7,637 nt of DNA, taken from an uncultured Collinsella sp. (GTDB lineage Bacteria; Actinomycetota; Coriobacteriia; Coriobacteriales; Coriobacteriaceae). Shown one piece after another: positions 1 to 4,791 of the stretch; the stretch's first letter is position 1, and every line of letters starts with the position of its first letter. The position numbers and the translations under genes were made by a program. A model generated the notes under the pieces. That model searched no databases, was not told the origin of the DNA, and saw nothing but the letters and a program-made list of their open reading frames with translations. Where the stretch lies: assembly GCA_900754435.1 (NCBI GenBank), contig CAAECT010000160.1, forward strand, positions 1 through 7,637, in the 5' to 3' direction.

Positions 1-504
1 GCCGGCGGTGCCGCCATGGGCTCTACGCCCGAGGGCGCCTCTTCCGTTATGGCTGCCTGCCGCAAGGGGACCGATAAGCCGCTGTTCGTGAAGATGGCGC
101 CGGTCAACGTCGCCGAGATCGCCAAGGCCCTCGAAGCCGCCGGCGCCGACGGCCTTTCGGTCATTAACTCCATCCAGGGCATGGCCATCGACGTCCATAC
201 CCGCAAGTCCCGCGTGGCAAAGCCCAAGGGCGGCCTTTCGGGCCCGCTGTGCCACCACATCGCCGTGCGCATGGTCTGGGAGGTCGCCCAGGCCGTCGAT
301 ATCCCCATCAACGGTGTCGGCGGTGTCATGACCGGCGAGGATGCGGCCGAGTTTATCCTGGCCGGTGCCACCTGCGTGTCGGTTGGCATGGCCAACTTCG
401 TCGATCCGTGCGCTTCGCTCAAGATCGCGCATGAGCTCGAGGCCTGGGCCGAGTCCCAGGGCGTAAAGGACATCAACGAGCTGGTAGGTGCTTTCGAATG
501 CTAG
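1..504 (+). CDS. pyrD: Dihydroorotate dehydrogenase B, catalytic subunit (C-terminal part, 5' end outside window)
   Basis: This is the last 167 residues of an FMN-dependent dihydroorotate dehydrogenase, which oxidises dihydroorotate to orotate in de novo pyrimidine synthesis in the cytoplasm. The reading frame is open from base 1 (AGGAAMGSTP...) and stops at TAG 502-504. Family motifs visible in order are VKMAP, GADGLSVINSIQGMAID, the flavin-region KGGLSGP, IPINGVGGV and LAGATCVSVGMANFVDP. The KGGLSGP form and the ending fit the class 1B (PyrDB) type, which works with the iron-sulfur/FAD subunit PyrK. PyrK and the catalytic-cysteine motif (NxSCPN in the family) should lie just upstream, outside the window. 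A normal PyrDB is about 300 residues, so roughly the first 45% is missing because of the window edge, not through damage. The 3' end overlaps pyrF by 7 bases, indicating one transcript and translational coupling. Confidence 0.95.
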   Translation, partial: AGGAAMGSTPEGASSVMAACRKGTDKPLFVKMAPVNVAEIAKALEAAGADGLSVINSIQGMAIDVHTRKSRVAKPKGGLSGPLCHHIAVRMVWEVAQAVDIPINGVGGVMTGEDAAEFILAGATCVSVGMANFVDPCASLKIAHELEAWAESQGVKDINELVGAFEC

Positions 505-1214
505 AGACCGATGCCCGCGACCGCGTAATCGTCGCCCTCGACTGCGATCGTGAGCGTGCGCTCGAGCTTGCCCACGAGCTTTCAGGTCATGCCGCCTGGC
601 TTAAGGTTGGTATGACGCTCTATTACGCTGAGGGCCCCGAGATCGTCAAGACCTTTAAGGACCTGGGCTTTAAGGTCTTCCTTGACCTTAAGTTCCATGA
701 TATTCCGCATCAGGTTCGCGGTGCCGCCCGTTCGGCCTCGCTTGCCGGTGCCGACCTGCTCTCGGTTCACGGCTTGGGTTCGGGCGCCATGCTCGCTGCC
801 TGCCGCGAGGGTGCCGAGGAGGCGCGCGAGGACCGCGCCAAGCTCGTCGCCATCACCGTGCTCACGAGCATGAATCAGGATGCCTTGAGCGAGATCGGCG
901 TCGAGTCGCCCGTGGCCGAGGAGGCCGCCCGCCTGGCAAAGCTCGCTCAGGACAGTGGCATCGATGGCATCGTGTGCTCGCCGATGGAGGCTCACGACAT
1001 GCGTGAGCTGCTGGGTCCCGATGCCCTGATCGTGACTCCGGGTGTGCGTCCGGTGGGCGCCGCCTTAGGTGACCAGTCCCGCGTGGCGACGCCTTCCCAG
1101 GCTATCGAGCGTGGCGCAAGCCATATTGTGGTGGGCCGTCCCATCACCGGTGCCGACGATCCGGTTGCCGCCTTTGACGCCATCGTCGCCGAGCTGGTCG
1201 AAAACGTCGCGTAA
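498..1214 (+). CDS. pyrF: Orotidine 5'-phosphate decarboxylase
   Basis: A complete 238-residue OMP decarboxylase, which converts OMP to UMP and CO2, the last step of de novo UMP synthesis. The usual bacterial length is about 230-245. The TIM-barrel active site is intact: D15 in VALDCD, K36 in WLKVGM, and the catalytic DxKxxD array D63-K65-D68 in DLKFHDIP. T180-PGVRP-185 and the C-terminal phosphate-binding V212-GRPIT-217 are also present. The ATG at 498 lies inside the end of pyrD, and a GGTAGGTG stretch at 483-490 sits about 7 bases before it as a modest ribosome binding site, so coupling to pyrD is likely. No pyrE follows; the next 239 bases are non-coding, so pyrF appears to be the last gene of this pyr operon. 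Confidence 0.97.
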   Translation: MLETDARDRVIVALDCDRERALELAHELSGHAAWLKVGMTLYYAEGPEIVKTFKDLGFKVFLDLKFHDIPHQVRGAARSASLAGADLLSVHGLGSGAMLAACREGAEEAREDRAKLVAITVLTSMNQDALSEIGVESPVAEEAARLAKLAQDSGIDGIVCSPMEAHDMRELLGPDALIVTPGVRPVGAALGDQSRVATPSQAIERGASHIVVGRPITGADDPVAAFDAIVAELVENVA

Positions 1215-1259
1215 AAGATTCCCCTAAGTCACCACTTTTGGGTCTCATTAGCACAAAAT

Positions 1260-1317
1260 AGCCCCTGTGCCTGCGTAAACTTTCCCATCCTTTGTGTGGA
1301 ATCGCAGGTCAGGGGCT
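1260..1317. terminator. Long interrupted hairpin after pyrF, possible bidirectional terminator
   Basis: The outer arms AGCCCCTG (1260-1267) and CAGGGGCT (1310-1317) pair perfectly. Inside them CCTGCG (1270-1275) pairs with CGCAGG (1303-1308), separated by a small TG/T internal loop. A weak apical pairing of TTCC (1282-1285) with GGAA (1298-1301) is also possible. The + side is followed by TTAACTTT, which is not a clean U-tract; read on the - strand the stem is followed by ATTTT. The position after pyrF and before the mihF promoter suggests a terminator. Because the U-tract is poor, a structured RNA or repeat element is an alternative. Nothing convincing lies between pyrF and this hairpin except a short AAGT/ACTT stem near 1226-1237. 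Confidence 0.45.
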
Positions 1318-1336
1318 TAACTTTGGGCGCAGTATA

Positions 1337-1365
1337 TTGCACTTTTTGCGGGTATCGTCTAACCT
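1337..1365 (+). promoter_or_regulatory. Candidate sigma-A-type promoter of the mihF-gmk-rpoZ-thiI operon
   Basis: TTGCAC (1337-1342) resembles a -35 box. TAACCT (1360-1365), which fits TAnnnT, lies 17 bases downstream as a -10 box. Transcription would start near 1372 and give a leader of about 80 bases before the mihF ATG. This is a match by eye; a second AT-rich stretch, ATATAAC near 1427-1433, lacks a matching -35. Confidence 0.4.
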
Positions 1366-1376
1366 ATGGAGCCGCG

Positions 1377-1416
1377 ATTGGGCATTTTGTACGTTCTACG
1401 TGCTAAAATGCCAATT
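1377..1416 (+). promoter_or_regulatory. Strong inverted repeat in the presumed mihF leader
   Basis: GGCATTTT (1381-1388) and AAAATGCC (1405-1412) are perfect complements. The pairing continues inward through G1389-C1403, a T-G wobble and ACGT (1391-1394) with ACGT (1398-1401), leaving the loop TCT (1395-1397) and one bulged T at 1404. It can extend outward with ATT (1377-1379) against AAT (1413-1415). No T-run follows on either strand, so it is not an intrinsic terminator. It would form just after the predicted transcription start and about 38 bases before the mihF ATG, so a leader RNA structure or a protein-binding site is possible. The role is unknown. Confidence 0.5.
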
Positions 1417-1443
1417 ATTGAATCAGATATAACCCAACTTTTT

Positions 1444-1448
1444 GGAGG
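1444..1448 (+). promoter_or_regulatory. Ribosome binding site of mihF
   Basis: GGAGG ends 5 bases before the ATG at 1454. It fixes the start there and not at the in-frame TTG at 1442, whose codon overlaps this Shine-Dalgarno sequence. Confidence 0.85.
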
Positions 1449-1453
1449 TACGA

Positions 1454-1762
1454 ATGGCACTCCCTCAGCTTACCGATGAGCAGCGTAAGCAGGCTCTTGA
1501 GAAGGCTGCTGCCGCACGTCACGCCCGCGCTGAGCTTCGCGAGCAGATCAAGAAGGGCGAGAAGTCCCTCGAGTCCGTGCTCAACTCCGATGACCCCATC
1601 GCTTCCCGCATGAAGGTTTCCACCCTCATTGAGTCTCTCCCTGGTTATGGTAAGGCCAAGGCCGCCAAGATCATGGAGGAGCTCGGCATCTCCGCTACCC
1701 GTCGCGTTCAGGGCCTTGGCGTCCGTCAGCGCGAGCAGCTCCTCGAGCAGCTGACCAAATAA
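1454..1762 (+). CDS. mihF: Actinobacterial integration host factor (mIHF-type nucleoid protein)
   Basis: A 102-residue basic DNA-binding protein of the mIHF/sIHF family, unrelated in fold to the HU-like IHF of proteobacteria. It binds and bends or compacts DNA as a nucleoid-associated protein. The N-terminus MALPQLTDEQRKQALEKAA closely resembles the mycobacterial protein as I recall it. It continues as a charged helix (residues about 7-34), then MKVSTLIESLPGYGKAKA (from about 53) and an H2TH-like helix-turn region (about 58-79, with the PGYGKAKA turn). The basic TRRVQGLG segment (82-89) follows. Length fits the 100-110 residues usual for the family. The codons above the ATG would add only MEVR and overlap the ribosome binding site. 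The stop codon abuts the gmk GTG directly; mihF-gmk-rpoZ order is conserved in actinobacteria. Start choice and family are both well supported. Confidence 0.95.
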   Translation: MALPQLTDEQRKQALEKAAAARHARAELREQIKKGEKSLESVLNSDDPIASRMKVSTLIESLPGYGKAKAAKIMEELGISATRRVQGLGVRQREQLLEQLTK

Positions 1763-2332
1763 GTGAGCGCTCAGGATTCCAAGCTCTTTGTGATTTCTGG
1801 ACCGTCAGGCGCGGGCAAGGGCACGCTCGTCACTCGTGTGCGCGAGCGTCGCTCTAACCTGGGCCTGACGGTTTCGGCTACCACGCGAGCCCCACGCAAA
1901 GGCGAGGTCGATGGCGTCAATTACTTTTTCCTGACGCGTGAGGAGTTCGACCGCCGCGTGGCAAACGGTGAGTTTGTTGAGTGGGCCGAGGTCCACGGTA
2001 ACTGCTACGGCACGTTGGTGAGCGAGGTTCAGTCCAAGCTCGCCTCTGGTTCGTCTCTCATCTTGGAGATCGATGTCCAGGGTGCCCTGCAGGTGAAGGA
2101 GCGTTTCCCCGAGGCCGTGCTGATCTTTATCAAGCCGCCTTCGCTTGAGGTACTCCGCGAGCGTCTAGTCGGTCGCGGTACCGAGACGCCCGAGACGATT
2201 GAGCTGCGTATGGCAAACGCCGCCGATGAGCTTGCCCTTGCCGACCGCTACGACGACGTCGTGGTAAATGACGATCTCGACCGCGCGACCGATGAGCTCG
2301 TTCGCGTTCTCGATATGCATGAAAGGATCTGA
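1763..2332 (+). CDS. gmk: Guanylate kinase
   Basis: A 189-residue cytosolic kinase that phosphorylates GMP (and dGMP) to GDP with ATP, feeding GTP synthesis. The Walker A loop is GPSGAGKG (residues 13-20). The GMP-binding segment TTRAPRKGE (40-48) and VNYFF follow, then EVHGNCYGT. EIDVQGALQV and IFIKPPS come next, followed by the arginine-rich lid GRGTETPETIELRM. Length is typical (about 185-210). It starts with GTG at 1763, immediately after the mihF TAA with no intervening base. There is only weak Shine-Dalgarno complementarity, so translation probably depends on coupling to mihF. In Gram-positives this enzyme is a known (p)ppGpp target, which may matter because its neighbour rpoZ encodes another RNA polymerase-linked factor; that link is inference. 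Confidence 0.97.
   Translation: MSAQDSKLFVISGPSGAGKGTLVTRVRERRSNLGLTVSATTRAPRKGEVDGVNYFFLTREEFDRRVANGEFVEWAEVHGNCYGTLVSEVQSKLASGSSLILEIDVQGALQVKERFPEAVLIFIKPPSLEVLRERLVGRGTETPETIELRMANAADELALADRYDDVVVNDDLDRATDELVRVLDMHERI
2322..2327 (+). promoter_or_regulatory. Ribosome binding site of rpoZ
   Basis: AAAGGA lies inside the last codons of gmk and ends 10 bases before the GTG at 2338. A closer GAGG (2331-2334) is only 3 bases away and is less likely to be used. The site supports the GTG as the rpoZ start. Confidence 0.55.
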
Positions 2333-2337
2333 GGTCC

Positions 2338-2619
2338 GTGTCCGTTGTAAAGCCTTGCATTGACGATCTTCTGGAGAAGACCGATCACAACCGCTTCCTG
2401 CTCGCTTCGCTTGCCTCCAAGCGCGCCTGCGACATCAATAGCATGCTGCGTGGCCAGCACAACCGCGTGCTTGCCGTCCAGGATGTCGATGACATCACCA
2501 TCGGGCTTTCCGGTGCCGATACCATTTCGATGGCTATGGATGAGATTGTCGACGGCGACATCTCTTACGACGAGGCCCGTTATGAGAAGGCGCTCGGTCA
2601 CAAGGTTGCTGAAGCCTAA
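2338..2619 (+). CDS. rpoZ: DNA-directed RNA polymerase omega subunit
   Basis: A 93-residue omega subunit, which binds the beta-prime subunit and helps core RNA polymerase assembly and stability. The family pattern is visible: KPCIDDLLEKTDHNRFLLASLASKRACDIN (residues about 5-34) matches the conserved KPxIDxLLxK...L..LaaKRAR.iN core. The C-terminal helix region AMDEIVDGDISYDEARYEKA is acidic. Length is normal for Gram-positive omega (70-110). The start is GTG, 5 bases after the gmk stop. The usual basic residue of KRAR is Cys here (KRAC, residues 28-31), a small deviation. The identification rests on the motif plus position after gmk, a long-conserved neighbourhood. The stop codon abuts the thiI ATG with no gap. 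Confidence 0.93.
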   Translation: MSVVKPCIDDLLEKTDHNRFLLASLASKRACDINSMLRGQHNRVLAVQDVDDITIGLSGADTISMAMDEIVDGDISYDEARYEKALGHKVAEA

Positions 2620-3864
2620 ATGGCGGCTCGCGTCTGCCTGGTCCACTATCACGAGGTTGGACTTAAGGGTAAGAACCGCGCACATTTTGAGCATATCCTC
2701 ATGGATAACATCAAGGCGGCCTTGGCCGCCTTTTCCGTGAATGCCGTGTCTCGAATTTCCGGTTATATCCTCGTGACCTTTAACGAGCATCAGGCCGACG
2801 AGGCGGCTCGTGTCATTCGCACCGTTCCCGGCGTTGCTCGCGTGTCTTTGGCGTATCACACCAATCGCGACCCTCAGGAGTACTGTGCCGCCGCCGTGAA
2901 GGCGCTGCGTGAGTTTGGCCCCTTCGATTCGTTTAAGGTGCACGCCAAGCGCTCCAATACCGACTACGGGCTCACCTCGATTGATATCAATCGACAGGTT
3001 GGCGAGGTGCTGTGCGAGGCGTTCCCCGATAAAAAGGTTCAAATGCACGATCCCGACGCGATGGTTCACGTGCTGGTTGTTCAGGGTAGCGTTTATGTGT
3101 ACGCGCGCTCCGAGCGCGGTGTGGGCGGTCTGCCGGTGGGCTCTGCCGGTAAGGTCGTGACCCTGCTGTCATCGGGTATCGACTCGCCGGTGGCGACCTG
3201 GATGCTCGCGCGACGCGGAGCCGTGTGCGTGCCGGTGCATTTTTCCGGTCGTCCGCAGACGCCAGATACCAGCGAGTATCTAGTGCAGGACATCATTCGC
3301 GCCCTTGAGCCGGGTGTCCAGATCGGCCGTCTGTATGTTGTGCCGTTTGGCGACTGCCAGCGCGAGATTTCGGTGACCTGTCCCAGCAACCTGCGCGTGA
3401 TCATGTATCGCCGCATTATGTATTCGGTTGCCGAGCGCATTGCACACATCGAGGGCGCCAAGGCTATCGTGACGGGCGAATCGCTTGGGCAGGTTGCCTC
3501 CCAAACGCTTGAGAACATCATGGCCGTCAACGAGGCCGTGAAGATCCCCGTGTTCCGCCCTCTCATCGGTTCGGACAAGCAGGAGATCATCGCGCGCGCC
3601 GAGGAGATCGGTACGTTTGATATCTCGACTGAGGCCGCTCCCGACTGCTGCACGCTGTTTATGCCGCGCCGTCCCGAGACGCACGCTAAACTCGATGCCG
3701 TGCATGAGGCCTGGGAGTTGTTCGATCACGAGGAGATGATTGAGCGCCTGCTCAAGCAGACCGAGTACATCGACTTCGAGAGCAACACGTATAAGGCCCC
3801 TAAGACCTTAAAACGCAAACATTCGGAGCTTGCTCCGCGTGAGATTTACCAAGATCACGAGTAA
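2620..3864 (+). CDS. thiI: tRNA 4-thiouridine synthetase ThiI (short form, no rhodanese domain)
   Basis: A 414-residue tRNA sulfurtransferase. The family adenylates U8 of tRNA with ATP and inserts sulfur from a cysteine desulfurase to make s4U; some members also serve thiazole synthesis for thiamine. Domains in order are an N-terminal ferredoxin-like part (about 4-60, HYHEVGLKGKNR), a THUMP domain (about 62-165, including DINRQVGEVL and PDAMVHVLV) and a PP-loop ATPase domain from about 175. The PP-loop reads SSGIDS (184-189) where the family consensus is SGGxDS. APDCCTLFMPRRPETH carries adjacent cysteines C343 and C344, like the short Gram-positive form. No C-terminal rhodanese domain follows (E. 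coli ThiI is 482 residues), so a dedicated cysteine desulfurase probably supplies persulfide; none lies here. The ATG abuts the rpoZ TAA, with only GAAG (2611-2614) upstream, so translation is likely coupled. Confidence 0.94.
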   Translation: MAARVCLVHYHEVGLKGKNRAHFEHILMDNIKAALAAFSVNAVSRISGYILVTFNEHQADEAARVIRTVPGVARVSLAYHTNRDPQEYCAAAVKALREFGPFDSFKVHAKRSNTDYGLTSIDINRQVGEVLCEAFPDKKVQMHDPDAMVHVLVVQGSVYVYARSERGVGGLPVGSAGKVVTLLSSGIDSPVATWMLARRGAVCVPVHFSGRPQTPDTSEYLVQDIIRALEPGVQIGRLYVVPFGDCQREISVTCPSNLRVIMYRRIMYSVAERIAHIEGAKAIVTGESLGQVASQTLENIMAVNEAVKIPVFRPLIGSDKQEIIARAEEIGTFDISTEAAPDCCTLFMPRRPETHAKLDAVHEAWELFDHEEMIERLLKQTEYIDFESNTYKAPKTLKRKHSELAPREIYQDHE

Positions 3865-3874
3865 TGTTGTGCAT

Positions 3875-3907
3875 AGACCGACGATGCGCCTGCATCGTCG
3901 GTCTTTT
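3875..3907 (+). terminator. Intrinsic terminator after thiI
   Basis: A perfect 13-bp stem pairs AGACCGACGATGC (3875-3887) with GCATCGTCGGTCT (3892-3904). It closes on the tetraloop GCCT and runs into TTTT (3904-3907). It starts 10 bases after the thiI stop and should end the mihF-gmk-rpoZ-thiI transcript. Confidence 0.92.
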
Positions 3908-3932
3908 GCTATCTGGGCATTTTGCGGCTAAG

Positions 3933-3968
3933 TGTTCATTTGCTGACGTGTGCCTGAATAAATGGACA
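3933..3968. repeat. Imperfect inverted repeat upstream of comEA
   Basis: TGTTCATTT (3933-3941) pairs with AAATGGACA (3960-3968) over 9 positions with one G-T wobble, around an 18-base spacer. It lies between the thiI terminator and the presumed comEA promoter. No U-tract follows directly, so a protein-binding site is more likely than a terminator. The function is unknown, and chance cannot be excluded in an AT-richer spacer. Confidence 0.35.
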
Positions 3969-3979
3969 GATTTGTGCAA

Positions 3980-4022
3980 GGTTTTGGTCGGTTTTTGGTT
4001 TGACCGATAAAACCGGTTTTGG
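3980..4022 (+). repeat. GGTTTTGG direct repeats and AAAACCGGTTTT palindrome before comEA
   Basis: GGTTTTGG occurs at 3980-3987 and 4015-4022, with a one-base-longer GGTTTTTGG at 3990-3998. The last copy overlaps a perfect 12-base palindrome, AAAACCGGTTTT (4009-4020). CGGTTTT (3989-3995) can also pair with AAAACCG (4009-4015), and TCGGT (3988-3992) with ACCGA (4003-4007); these pairings exclude each other. The block sits 55-98 bases before the comEA ATG. It could be an operator or a switching leader; no known element is recognised. Confidence 0.45.
3984..4013 (+). promoter_or_regulatory. Weak candidate promoter of comEA-comEC
   Basis: TTGGTC (3984-3989) and TAAAAC (4008-4013) are separated by 18 bases. 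This would give a start near 4020 and a leader of about 60 bases. Both boxes are imperfect and fall inside the repeat block, so regulation by a factor binding there would be plausible. It is the best match by eye in the spacer, not a firm call. Confidence 0.25.
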
Positions 4023-4064
4023 AGCGTGGCTGTTGCAGGGCTCCTTTCCTGACACGATGGTGTT

Positions 4065-4070
4065 GGGAGG
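4065..4070 (+). promoter_or_regulatory. Ribosome binding site of comEA
   Basis: GGGAGG ends 7 bases before the ATG at 4078. It decides the start there over the in-frame TTG at 4000, which has no Shine-Dalgarno sequence and would add 26 residues that resemble no part of ComEA. Confidence 0.85.
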
Positions 4071-4077
4071 TTTTGCT

Positions 4078-4791
4078 ATGGCGCAGCGCGAACAACACGA
4101 ACGGGTCAAAAAGATGGACCGCTTGGCGGACAAGCTGCTCGGTCATAAGGCAGTGGTGATGGCGATACTGGTCGTCATTGCGATGTCGAGCGGCTTGGCG
4201 ATGGCGAACCTTGGCGGCGGTGCCGGCGCCGTGTCGTTTGAGCGCACTGACGGTTCGGGCTCGTTGGTGGAGCCGGGATCCGGTGATGCCTCGAGCGGAA
4301 AGACATCCGAAGGTTCTTCGACTAAGGCTTCTGCCGCGGCAGAGGTCTATGTCGATGTCGATGGCGCCGTTGTGTCGCCCGGTGTATATCGCCTCAAGGA
4401 TGGCGCGCGGGTGGCTCAGGCGATTGATGCCGCCGGCGGGCTGGCGCCCGAGGCAGACGTTACGGGGCTCAATCGGGCATCTAAGGTCGTCGATGGACAG
4501 AAGATTCACGTTCCAACGGTAGGGGAACAGCAGGCGTCCCTTGCGGAAGCCGGTGTTGATGGTGGGGCTTCCGCATCATCGGGCGTGAGTGGCGCAACAG
4601 GCCTAGTAAACATCAATACGGCAAGCGCGGCAGAGCTACAGACGCTTTCGGGCATCGGTCCCTCCATGGCCCAGTCGATTATCGATGAGCGGACAAAGAA
4701 CGGTGCTTTTGCCTCGGTTGACGATCTGATGCGTGTGTCGGGAATCGGCGAGAAGAGGCTTGCCAAAATCAAAGATTGCATCTGCGTATGA
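4078..4791 (+). CDS. comEA: Competence protein ComEA, membrane-anchored DNA receptor
   Basis: A 237-residue DNA-binding protein that, in competent bacteria, holds incoming double-stranded DNA outside the membrane and delivers it to the ComEC channel. A basic cytoplasmic N-terminus (residues 1-24) precedes one membrane segment (about 25-43, AVVMAILVVIAMSSGLAMA), giving an N-in, C-out topology. A Ser/Gly/Thr-rich low-complexity linker (about 46-88) follows. Next comes an SLBB domain (about 89-147: VYVDVDGAVVSPGVYRL...VAQAIDAAGGL). A second Ser/Gly-rich linker leads to the paired helix-hairpin-helix region (176-232: VNINTASAAELQTLSGIG...FASVDDLMRVSGIGEKRLAKI). The order and length match the Gram-positive family. 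The protein ends DCICV, with two cysteines (234, 236) on the outer face, which is unusual. It overlaps comEC by ATGA, indicating coupled translation. Confidence 0.95.
   Translation: MAQREQHERVKKMDRLADKLLGHKAVVMAILVVIAMSSGLAMANLGGGAGAVSFERTDGSGSLVEPGSGDASSGKTSEGSSTKASAAAEVYVDVDGAVVSPGVYRLKDGARVAQAIDAAGGLAPEADVTGLNRASKVVDGQKIHVPTVGEQQASLAEAGVDGGASASSGVSGATGLVNINTASAAELQTLSGIGPSMAQSIIDERTKNGAFASVDDLMRVSGIGEKRLAKIKDCICV

Noticed and set aside
582..995. Open frame of 137 codons on the - strand inside pyrF
   Set aside because: It is fully antisense to an intact pyrF with conserved catalytic residues; no independent support.
1379..1389. TGGGCATTTTG shared with 3914-3924, considered as a common regulatory motif of both operons
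   Set aside because: An 11-base match is expected by chance in a window this size, and the second copy lacks the paired arm that makes the first one a hairpin.
1404..1409. TAAAAT within the mihF leader hairpin as a -10 box
   Set aside because: The nearest -35-like hexamer, TTGGGC at 1378-1383, is 20 bases away, too far for a convincing promoter; the TTGCAC/TAACCT pair upstream is better spaced.
2248..3069. Open frame of 273 codons on the - strand
   Set aside because: It lies antisense to the end of gmk, all of rpoZ and the start of thiI, which are all clearly real. Its translation shows no recognisable domain; long antisense frames are expected at this GC content.
4021..4050. GGAGC/GCTCC stem followed by TTTCCT before comEA as a terminator or attenuator
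   Set aside because: Only 5 pairs with a 14-base loop and a broken T-run; too weak to call.
4000..4077. Upstream TTG start for comEA adding 26 residues
   Set aside because: No ribosome binding site precedes it, while GGGAGG sits correctly before the ATG at 4078. The extra residues would also put non-membrane sequence before the short basic N-terminus.
3928..4509. Open frame of 193 codons on the - strand covering the comEA upstream region
   Set aside because: Most of it is antisense to comEA, and the product is rich in Arg and His with no domain pattern, as expected of a shadow frame. No ribosome binding site was evident.
4776..4787. Upstream TTG start for comEC
   Set aside because: The ATG at 4788 overlaps the comEA stop as ATGA, a typical coupled start; the TTG adds only four residues with no better ribosome binding site.
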